From NCBI RefSeq assembly GCF_937873925.1, contig NZ_CALNAT010000027.1, positions 1 through 24,621 of the forward strand: 24,621 nt of DNA, given 5' to 3'. The notes beneath the pieces were generated by a model. It saw only the letters and a program-made list of their open reading frames with translations, ran no database searches and was not told the DNA's origin. The DNA is from an uncultured Proteiniphilum sp. (GTDB lineage: Bacteria > Bacteroidota > Bacteroidia > Bacteroidales > Dysgonomonadaceae). A program made the position numbers and the translations under genes. Positions 1-6,064 of the stretch are shown in pieces; position 1 is the first letter of the stretch, and every line of letters starts with the position of its first letter.

Positions 1-9
1 TTTCCTCCT
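1..9 (-). promoter_or_regulatory. Shine-Dalgarno-like site for a gene beyond the left edge
   Basis: Directly after the xerC stop codon the minus strand reads AGGAGGAAA, and with the two preceding bases it forms AAGGAGG. This is a full anti-16S match, unusual for Bacteroidota, where most genes lack one. It suggests that another minus-strand gene starts just outside the window in the same operon. In Bacteroidales the gene after rpsU-xer is usually the ribosome hibernation factor hpf; that identity is inference. Confidence 0.5.
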
Positions 10-900
10 TCATTTTTTTGCTCTGGGATGAGCGTAGTGATATGCTTTTTTCAATTCTTCAAAAGTAACATGTGTATAGACTTCCGTGGATGCAAGGCTG
101 GAGTGTCCTAACAGTTCCTTTACCGAGTTTATCTCAGCTCCGTTGTTCAGCATTTCGGTGGCGAAAGAGTGGCGCAGTACGTGCGGGCTTTTTTTTGCCA
201 GGGTGGGAATGCTGCTGAGATGATTGTGAATGACATTGTAAACAAGTTTAGGGTATAACGGCTCTCCATCTTCCTTAACAAACAGAAAAGGCGATTTGTT
301 CTCGATTTCGGCGTCTCTGGCGGCGATGTATTCCTTCAGTTTTTCTTTTGTCGTGTCGGAGAAGGGGATAATGCGCTGCTTGTTGCGTTTCCCCGTTACC
401 CGGAGGGTACATGCTCCGAAATCGATATCGGTATCTTTCAGGGCTATCAGTTCTGCCCGGCGCATGCCCGTAAGGTAGAGCAGCTCGATCAGGAACCGGT
501 CGCGATGTCCCCGGAAATCATCGGAGTATTCCATCGGGTCGTCGATAACTTTAGTCATCTCCGGGTCGTTCACAAATGAGGGGAGTTTTTTGGTCGCTTT
601 CGGTCCCGACACCGGTTCGACGGGATTTTGCACGATAACCCCTTTTTTTTTCAGGTACCGGAAGAATGATTTTACAGCGCTGAGTTTTCTGTTCACGGAA
701 CGGGCTTTCAACCCCTGTTCCATCAGGCGGCTCATCCAGATGCGGATGTGGGTGCTGTTGATGTGTGCGGGATCGAATGTGCCGCCCTCCTCAGTGATAA
801 ATTCTTCAAACTGAGTAAGGTCGTTGAAATAAGAAATCTCCGTGTGAGAAGAGTAGTTCTTCTCAACACGGAGATATTGTATGAATTTTTCCTTCCACAT
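10..900 (-). CDS. xerC: Xer-type tyrosine site-specific recombinase
   Basis: A 296-aa tyrosine recombinase, normal for XerC/XerD, which resolve chromosome dimers at dif sites by cutting and rejoining DNA. The N-terminal SAM-like core-binding domain spans about residues 1-90 and the catalytic domain about 110-290. All six catalytic positions are visible: R147 in TGMRRAE, K171 in TGKRNKQR, H240 and R243 in HVLRHS, H266 in LLGHSS and the nucleophile Y275 in STEVYTH. It lies 59 bp downstream of rpsU on the same strand, an arrangement common in Bacteroidales, which argues for a housekeeping enzyme and not a mobile-element integrase. A weak -7-like TACTTTCG lies in the short gap, so it may be co-transcribed with rpsU or have a minor promoter. 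XerC versus XerD cannot be settled from this sequence. Confidence 0.9.
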   Translation of the reverse strand: MWKEKFIQYLRVEKNYSSHTEISYFNDLTQFEEFITEEGGTFDPAHINSTHIRIWMSRLMEQGLKARSVNRKLSAVKSFFRYLKKKGVIVQNPVEPVSGPKATKKLPSFVNDPEMTKVIDDPMEYSDDFRGHRDRFLIELLYLTGMRRAELIALKDTDIDFGACTLRVTGKRNKQRIIPFSDTTKEKLKEYIAARDAEIENKSPFLFVKEDGEPLYPKLVYNVIHNHLSSIPTLAKKSPHVLRHSFATEMLNNGAEINSVKELLGHSSLASTEVYTHVTFEELKKAYHYAHPRAKK

Positions 901-959
901 TTCGTTAGTCCGTCGATGAACTTACGAAAGTAAAGAAAATTTTTGAAATCCGAAAAAAA

Positions 960-1151
960 TTATTCTTCGCTTTGTTGCATTTGCTGTACGTATACGGCGT
1001 GTTGTTTTCTCTTACGTTTATCCACCGAAGGTTTAATGAATGCCTGACGGCTACGCAGTTCTTTTACTACACCGGTTTTCTCATATTTGCGTTTGAATTT
1101 CTTCAGGGCCCTTTCTATATTTTCGCCCTCTTTTAATTGTACAATGATCAT
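960..1151 (-). CDS. rpsU: 30S ribosomal protein bS21
   Basis: A 63-aa basic protein with the bS21 pattern: MIIVQLKEGENIERALKKFK at the start, then the conserved KRKYEKTGVVKELR segment and a Lys/Arg-rich tail. bS21 sits on the small-subunit platform near the 3' end of 16S rRNA. In Bacteroidia it helps hide the anti-Shine-Dalgarno sequence (established for Flavobacterium johnsoniae ribosomes). The ATG is preceded by AGGT with 5 nt spacing, a modest Shine-Dalgarno-like match. The best promoter is nearly 300 nt upstream, so the mRNA should carry a long leader that could host control of bS21 synthesis. xerC follows on the same strand. Confidence 0.95.
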   Translation of the reverse strand: MIIVQLKEGENIERALKKFKRKYEKTGVVKELRSRQAFIKPSVDKRKRKQHAVYVQQMQQSEE

Positions 1152-1443
1152 TTGTTACCTGTTTAATTATTTTTTATTGGAGATTATTGTAATGATAAAT
1201 ACCATACCTTAATATATATAGGCATTGCTTATGCTGCGGCTCAGCGGTCTGTCTTTTGTCCGGCCTGTGATTTAGCCTGAACCCTGCCGCAATTCGAACC
1301 CTGGCTCTTTCTTGATCCTTTGCCTGGCTCGTATGTATGCCGGCTCGCTGTTCCTGCTTCAGCCCTCAGCCTGTAAATTAACCGTTTTATTTCTTCTTTC
1401 TCTGTTTCCGGTTGTACAATAACCTCCTCTCTGTTTCGGGCTG
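1152..1443 (-). other. Long 5' leader of rpsU
   Basis: About 290 nt between the predicted rpsU start of transcription and the ATG, with no convincing reading frame. Read on the minus strand, it is purine-rich and relatively GC-rich for an intergenic stretch. It contains four copies of GAGCC (plus-strand GGCTC at 1238, 1303, 1326 and 1342) and short self-complementary stretches such as GCTG-AGCCG-CAGC. The last 70 nt before the ATG are AT-rich. No known riboswitch or ribosomal-protein leader was recognised. Whether it folds into a regulator is inference. Confidence 0.45.
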
Positions 1444-1473
1444 CAAAGGTAAGAATAAAAATATAAATATCAA
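1444..1473 (-). promoter_or_regulatory. Promoter for rpsU (Bacteroidota -33/-7 type)
   Basis: The minus strand shows TTG (plus-strand CAA at 1471-1473), a 19-nt spacer, then TACCTTTG at 1444-1451. This fits the Bacteroidota consensus TTTG/TTG-N17-23-TAnnTTTG for the primary sigma factor. Transcription should begin a few bases downstream, near 1437. The 190 bp further upstream (1474-1664) show no gene. Confidence 0.7.
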
Positions 1474-1664
1474 TGTTATATGTGATCGATTTTTTTCAAA
1501 AAATAACCCGCATGCAATTATGCAGCAGGTCATTACCTTTTATGATCGCTATCGATTTTATTTCACCTCAGAGCTAATGTGTATTGTAAATCAACTGTTT
1601 GTGGTTTTATAGTAGCAATATGATCCTGATAAACTGGTGAATATCGGTGAGGTTATTGCTTATC

Positions 1665-2038
1665 TTATTTGTATTCATTAATTAATTCAACCCATTCATA
1701 AGCATCTGTTCTCTTAGAAACTTCATTTATTTCCTGATATTTTTATTCGTAATTTTCCCCTTCTCTTACAGTACAGCTTTTACTTGCCTCTCATTCAACC
1801 CTAATTTCTGCAATGGTTCTTCCGAAAACCGATCTTTGAAAAACGTAACTTTAAATCCGACTCCGTCTTCTTCCAAAATAGGCGTTGGTAATCCTGCTAA
1901 CTTACAGGACATCTTGTTGTCATATACTCGAATCTGTGTCGGAGCACCCCTCTAATTTCGGTGTATAAGACTGTCTAAGAGCATTTCGCGAAGGGCTGCA
2001 ACGGGATATTCATTTCATCGCCGATTAACGCCCGGAAC
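1665..2038 (-). pseudogene. Decayed AlbA_2/AAA_4-type ATP-binding protein fragment
   Basis: Translating the minus strand gives recognisable pieces of the ATP-binding proteins with an AlbA_2 domain and a C-terminal winged helix, often annotated as putative transcriptional regulators. Piece one (about 1955-2014) reads YPVAALREMLLDSLIHRN and ends at a TAG (1952-1954) where a Tyr is expected. It continues in frame as GAPTQIRVYDNKM. That joins straight to KLAGLPTPILEEDG, so roughly 40-50 residues usually found between them appear deleted. A TAA at 1766-1768 follows. The wHTH remnant EKGKITNK then needs a frameshift to reach YQEINEVSKRT and the final stop at 1665. An internal deletion, two internal stops and a frameshift make this a relic. 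Family assignment is from memory of the motifs. Confidence 0.7.
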
Positions 2039-2048
2039 AAATAGGGTA

Positions 2049-2077
2049 CAAATATATGATAAAAAACAATATGCAAA
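2049..2077 (-). promoter_or_regulatory. Possible relic promoter of the decayed gene
   Basis: TATATTTG at 2049-2056 (minus) matches the -7 element, with a TTTG 17 nt upstream (ending at 2074-2077). It points at the pseudogene fragment. It could be a surviving promoter or chance in AT-rich DNA. Confidence 0.35.
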
Positions 2078-2103
2078 TATATTACCCACATTCTATAAAA
2101 CAA

Positions 2104-2136
2104 AAACCGCAGTAAATCAACTATCTACTGCGGTTT
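2104..2136 (-). terminator. Rho-independent terminator of dnaK
   Basis: A perfect 11-bp inverted repeat (AAACCGCAGTA and TACTGCGGTTT, 11-nt loop) lies 31 bp beyond the dnaK stop. On the minus strand it is followed by TTGTTTT. The stem is symmetric enough to act in both directions. Confidence 0.85.
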
Positions 2137-2167
2137 GATAATATTGGACTATTGTTTCTAATCGTCT

Positions 2168-4081
2168 TTACTTTACTTCCTCGAAATCTACGTCTGTAAC
2201 ATCATCGCGGGAAGATTGGTTGTTGTTCTGTGACGACTGCTGACCTCCGTCTGCTCCGGGTTGTGGACCCGTCTGGGCGTTGGTGGCATTGTACATGTCC
2301 TGTGATGCTGCCTGGAAAGCTGTATTCAGCTCATTGGTGGCAGCGTCGATGCCATCAATATTTTGTGCTTTATGTGCTTCCTTCAGTTTATTGAGGGCTG
2401 CTTCTATCGGCGCTTTCTTATCGGCGGGAATCTTATCTCCCAGATCCTTCAATTGTTTTTCTGTCTGGAAGATAGTAGAGTCCGCGTGATTCAGTTTGTC
2501 GATACGTTCTTTCTCTTTCTTGTCGGCTTCGGCATTAGCGGCAGCTTCTTCTTTCATCCGTTTGATCTCATCGTCACTCAGGCCTGAAGAAGCTTCGATA
2601 CGTATTTTTTGTTCTTTGGCCGTTGCCTTGTCCTTGGCGGAAACGCTCAGAATACCGTTGGCATCGATGTCGAATGTTACTTCGATCTGGGGAATTCCAC
2701 GCGGGGATGGTGGAATACCATCGAGGTTGAATACCCCGATCTGTTTGTTATCGCGCGCCATGGAGCGTTCGCCCTGCAACACGTTGATCTGTACGGAAGG
2801 TTGGTTGTCGGCTGCCGTAGAGAATACCTCGCTCTTTTTGGTAGGGATCGTGGTGTTTGCATCGATCAGCTTGGTCATTACACCGCCCAGCGTTTCAATA
2901 CCGAGTGAAAGAGGCGTTACATCCAGCAAAAGCACATCTTTTACCTCTCCTGACAGCACAGCACCCTGAATAGCGGCGCCGATGGCAACCACCTCATCCG
3001 GGTTTACCCCTTTATGTGGTTTTTTTCCGAACAGTTTTTCCACCATATCCTGAACGGCCGGTATACGGGTGGAACCGCCCACCAGGATGACCTCGTCGAT
3101 ATCGGAGTTGGTCATTCCAGCGTCTTTCATTGCTGTCTGGCAGGGCTCCTTGCATTTCTGCAGCAGATCATCGATCAGCTGTTCGAATTTAGCGCGGGTG
3201 AGCGTTTTAACCAAGTGTTTCGGAATACCGTTCACCGGCATGATGTAAGGAAGGTTGATCTCAGTGCTGGTAGCGCTTGAAAGTTCAATCTTTGCTTTCT
3301 CGGCAGCTTCTTTCAGCCGTTGAAGCGCCATGGGGTCTTTACGCAGGTCCACTCCTTCATCTTTCATAAACTCATCGGCCAGCCAGTCGATGATGCGATG
3401 GTCGAAATCATCCCCTCCCAAGTGGGTATTACCATTGGTGGATTTCACCTCGAAAACGCCGTCACCCAGTTCCAGGATAGAGATATCGAAAGTACCTCCT
3501 CCCAGGTCGAATACGGCCACCTTGGAGTCTTTGCTCTGCTTGTCCAGTCCATAGGCCAATGCGGCGGCCGTGGGTTCGTTGACGATACGCCGGACGGTCA
3601 GTCCCGCGATCTCACCTGCCTCTTTGGTAGCCTGCCGTTGTGCGTCGCTAAAATATGCCGGCACGGTGATCACCGCCTCTTTGACTTCCTGCCCGAGGTG
3701 GTCTTCGGCTGTCTTTTTCATCTTTTGCAGTACGATCGCCGAAATTTCCTGCGGAGTATAAAAATGCCCGTTGATATCGACACGCGGCGTGTTATTATCC
3801 CCCTTGACTACCTTATAAGGTACGCGGCCGATCTCTTTCTGCACCTGATCGAATGTTTCCCCCATGAACGTTTTGATGGAGGAGATGGTATTATTGGGGT
3901 TGGTGATGGCTTGCCGCTTGGCGGGGTCACCCACTTTCCGTTCACCGTTATCCATAAAAGCCACTACCGAAGGTGTGGTCCGTTTGCCTTCGTTATTGGG
4001 TATTACAACGGGTTCGTTGCCTTCCATTACGGCCACGCAAGAATTGGTTGTCCCTAAGTCTATTCCTATTATTTTTCCCAT
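2168..4081 (-). CDS. dnaK: Molecular chaperone DnaK (Hsp70)
   Basis: A 637-aa cytosolic Hsp70, normal length. It binds exposed hydrophobic peptides and releases them in an ATP cycle driven by J-proteins and GrpE. The nucleotide-binding domain begins with IGIDLGTTNSCVAV (phosphate loop 1). It contains DLGGGTFD and VGGSTRIPAVQ, and is followed by the linker DVLLLDVTPLSLGIET. The substrate-binding domain and helical lid follow. The tail ends in acidic DVTDVDFEEVK, the conserved end of bacterial DnaK. The gene stands alone, without grpE or dnaJ, as is common in Bacteroidales. A J-protein (cbpA) lies about 4 kb away on the other strand. The upstream region lacks a CIRCE element and carries a sigma-54-like motif. 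Confidence 0.97.
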   Translation of the reverse strand: MGKIIGIDLGTTNSCVAVMEGNEPVVIPNNEGKRTTPSVVAFMDNGERKVGDPAKRQAITNPNNTISSIKTFMGETFDQVQKEIGRVPYKVVKGDNNTPRVDINGHFYTPQEISAIVLQKMKKTAEDHLGQEVKEAVITVPAYFSDAQRQATKEAGEIAGLTVRRIVNEPTAAALAYGLDKQSKDSKVAVFDLGGGTFDISILELGDGVFEVKSTNGNTHLGGDDFDHRIIDWLADEFMKDEGVDLRKDPMALQRLKEAAEKAKIELSSATSTEINLPYIMPVNGIPKHLVKTLTRAKFEQLIDDLLQKCKEPCQTAMKDAGMTNSDIDEVILVGGSTRIPAVQDMVEKLFGKKPHKGVNPDEVVAIGAAIQGAVLSGEVKDVLLLDVTPLSLGIETLGGVMTKLIDANTTIPTKKSEVFSTAADNQPSVQINVLQGERSMARDNKQIGVFNLDGIPPSPRGIPQIEVTFDIDANGILSVSAKDKATAKEQKIRIEASSGLSDDEIKRMKEEAAANAEADKKEKERIDKLNHADSTIFQTEKQLKDLGDKIPADKKAPIEAALNKLKEAHKAQNIDGIDAATNELNTAFQAASQDMYNATNAQTGPQPGADGGQQSSQNNNQSSRDDVTDVDFEEVK

Positions 4082-4310
4082 AATTTATTGTGTTGTTATA
4101 TTTATACGATTATTTTACTTTTTCTATCAAGGTGTAGGCCCCCGGAACGATTATTTAATTGATCGATTTGTTGATAGGTAATTATTAAATCGGTCCCTTA
4201 TCAGATCATTAAATCGGCTTACATCCTCGTTTCTTTTCTATTCCTGTTTTACCTGTTCGTCGAAAATCCACCGATGACGCCGGTTTATTTTTTGACTTAC
4301 TATTTCTTTT

Positions 4311-4327
4311 TCAAATGTTGTGCCAAA
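4311..4327 (-). promoter_or_regulatory. Sigma-54-like motif upstream of dnaK
   Basis: The minus strand reads TTTGGCACAACATTTGA. TTGGCAC matches the -24 box, and TTGA, 4-5 nt on, approximates the -12 TTGC box but lacks its C. It lies about 230 nt before the dnaK start. It may instead be an unusual primary-sigma promoter, because no TAnnTTTG element was found closer to dnaK. Confidence 0.3.
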
Positions 4328-4419
4328 TTTTTAAGTCGAGAGAATTCTGCCAATATGACGGTCAAGGTTTCCGGTGAAGATTTATACTTTCCGGGATCCT
4401 CTTTTTCAAAAATAATCTT

Positions 4420-4427
4420 TACCTTTG
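4420..4427 (+). promoter_or_regulatory. -7 element for the DUF4301 gene
   Basis: TACCTTTG fits TAnnTTTG. The expected -33 region is T-rich without a clean TTTG. A start of transcription near 4433 would leave about a 60-nt leader before the ATG at 4495. Confidence 0.45.
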
Positions 4428-4494
4428 GAAAAGTTCAAAAACGGCGGGGTTTGTGCGCCTTGCAATGAAGATAATAATTTTAAGCCCGACCACT

Positions 4495-6012
4495 ATGTAT
4501 ACACAACAAGACCTGGAATTACTGAGGGAGAAAGGGATCTCACAGGATCAGATCGATACGCAACTGGATTATTTCAGCACCGGATTTCCCTATCTTTCTA
4601 TCGTGGCTGCCGCTTCCGTGGAGAGAGGTGTTCTGAAAATAGGAGAAGAAGAGGAAAAGGTATACCTGGATGCATGGCAGGATTTTTTGAACAGCGGGAA
4701 AAAGGTGACTAAATTCGTGCCGGCTTCCGGTGCAGCCAGTCGCATGTTTAAAGATCTGTTCGCCTTTTTGGAGGCTGATTATGAAGAGCCGTCAACTCCG
4801 TTTGAGAAAGAGTTTTTCGACCGGATTCAACAGTTTGCATTTTTCGGTCCTCTCGATGAAACATGTAAGAATTTGTTCGAAAAGGATGTGGCCACATTGT
4901 GCAAAGAAGGACGGTATAAAGATGTGGTATCCTCATTACTTAGTCCCGGGGGGATGGATTACGGGAATATGCCCAAGGGGTTGCTTCTTTTCCATAAATA
5001 TCCCGAAGGAAACAGGACTCCTGTGGGAGAGCATCTTACGGAAGGAACGTTCTATGCTAAAAATAGAGCGGAAGAGGTGAATGTTCACTTCACCGTATCT
5101 CCGGAACATAAAGAGATGTTTGAACTGCTGGTTGCAGCCAGGAAGTTGAACTATGAGTTTAAGCTGGGCGCCACTTTCTCGGTATCCTATAGTATTCAGA
5201 AACCAGCTACCGACACCATCGCCGTGGATATGAACAATGAACCTTTCAGGAATGAGGACGGCTCCCTGCTGTTTCGTCCCGGTGGGCACGGAGCGCTGAT
5301 CGAAAACCTGAACGATATAGACTCGGATGTGATATTTATTAAAAATATCGACAATGTGGTCCCTGACAGGCTGAAGGAAAACGAGGCGCATTATAAAAGA
5401 TTGCTGGCAGGCATCCTTGTGGCCATGCAGAAGCGCACCCATAATTACCTGAACCGGCTGGAATCGGGGGAGGCCACTAGGGATGAACTGGCGGAAATGC
5501 TGGCTTTTACCGAGAAGGAGTTGTTGATCTCTCACTCCGGACAGTTCGCCTCAAATGAAGAATTGAAAAAATACCTGAAAAGAAAACTCGATCGTCCTTT
5601 CCGTGTCTGTGGGATGGTGAAGAATGAGGGTGAACCGGGCGGCGGCCCTTTTATTGTTGTCAATGCCGATGGAACCGCCTCTCCCCAGATACTGGAGAGT
5701 TCCCAGATCGATAAGAATGATCCCGCTGCGATGGAGGCATTCAGGAACAGTTCCCATTTTAATCCCGTGGATGTGGTGTGCGGGGTGAAATGCAATCAGG
5801 GAAACAAGTACAACCTGACAAAATTTGTGGACCGGAATACCGGATTCATCTCGTACAAATCAAAAAACGGAAAAGAACTGAAAGCATTGGAATTACCCGG
5901 ATTGTGGAATGGAGCTATGAGCAACTGGAACACCATTTTCGTAGAGGTGCCTGTCTCCACTTTCAATCCGGTGAAGACGGTGAATGACCTGTTGCGACCG
6001 GAGCATCAGTAA
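4495..6012 (+). CDS. DUF4301 family protein, nucleotidyltransferase-like
   Basis: A 505-aa cytosolic protein of the DUF4301 family, widespread in Bacteroidota and without an established function. I chose ATG 4495 (MYTQQDLELL) because the family starts that way; GTG 4453 and ATG 4465 are in frame upstream. Three motifs recall the UDP-sugar pyrophosphorylase (UDPGP) fold. FVPASGAASRMFK (residues 74-86) is placed like the nucleotide-binding loop, PKGLLLFHKYP follows at 160-170, and PGGHGALIE (262-270) followed by IKNIDNVV (282-289) resembles the PGGxG and VDN motifs. The activity is therefore inferred as sugar-nucleotide chemistry, unproven. Its stop overlaps the first ATG of the next reading frame, so co-transcription with porE is possible. 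Confidence 0.85.
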   Translation: MYTQQDLELLREKGISQDQIDTQLDYFSTGFPYLSIVAAASVERGVLKIGEEEEKVYLDAWQDFLNSGKKVTKFVPASGAASRMFKDLFAFLEADYEEPSTPFEKEFFDRIQQFAFFGPLDETCKNLFEKDVATLCKEGRYKDVVSSLLSPGGMDYGNMPKGLLLFHKYPEGNRTPVGEHLTEGTFYAKNRAEEVNVHFTVSPEHKEMFELLVAARKLNYEFKLGATFSVSYSIQKPATDTIAVDMNNEPFRNEDGSLLFRPGGHGALIENLNDIDSDVIFIKNIDNVVPDRLKENEAHYKRLLAGILVAMQKRTHNYLNRLESGEATRDELAEMLAFTEKELLISHSGQFASNEELKKYLKRKLDRPFRVCGMVKNEGEPGGGPFIVVNADGTASPQILESSQIDKNDPAAMEAFRNSSHFNPVDVVCGVKCNQGNKYNLTKFVDRNTGFISYKSKNGKELKALELPGLWNGAMSNWNTIFVEVPVSTFNPVKTVNDLLRPEHQ

Positions 6013-6064
6013 ATTTTATACAATATTTCCTCAAAAAAGCCGTTTACAGCCAAAACGGACCGGT

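Larger units (their letters stand above)
4082..4494. other. Divergent intergenic region between dnaK and the DUF4301 gene
   Basis: This 413-bp AT-rich stretch has no convincing gene. It must carry the promoters of both divergent neighbours. Visible elements are a 10-bp direct repeat ATTAAATCGG at 4184-4193 and 4208-4217 (24 bp apart, start to start), a sigma-54-like motif on the minus strand (4311-4327), and a -7 element for the plus strand (4420-4427). No CIRCE inverted repeat (TTAGCACTC type) is present. Confidence 0.5.

Noticed and set aside
10..900. xerC as an integrase of a mobile element
   Set aside because: It sits directly behind rpsU in the order usual for Bacteroidales. No attachment-site repeats or cargo genes are visible next to it.
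1280..1310. tRNA T-arm-like GGTTCGAAT in the rpsU leader
   Set aside because: No matching acceptor stem, D-arm or anticodon arm at the right spacing. It is only a short chance resemblance.
1412..1612. 66-codon plus-strand frame upstream of rpsU
   Set aside because: It overlaps the rpsU promoter, has low-complexity AT-rich composition, and shows no ribosome-binding or family features.
3320..4057. 245-codon open frame on the plus strand opposite dnaK
   Set aside because: Antisense to the highly conserved DnaK nucleotide-binding domain. Such shadows arise from codon bias, and no family features are visible.
4082..4140. TTG-N20-TATAAATA as a dnaK promoter close to the gene
   Set aside because: TATAAATA does not fit the TAnnTTTG element used elsewhere in this window, and such strings are expected in AT-rich DNA.
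4936..5535. 199-codon minus-strand frame inside the DUF4301 gene
   Set aside because: Fully embedded in a conserved plus-strand gene, without a recognisable motif or promoter.
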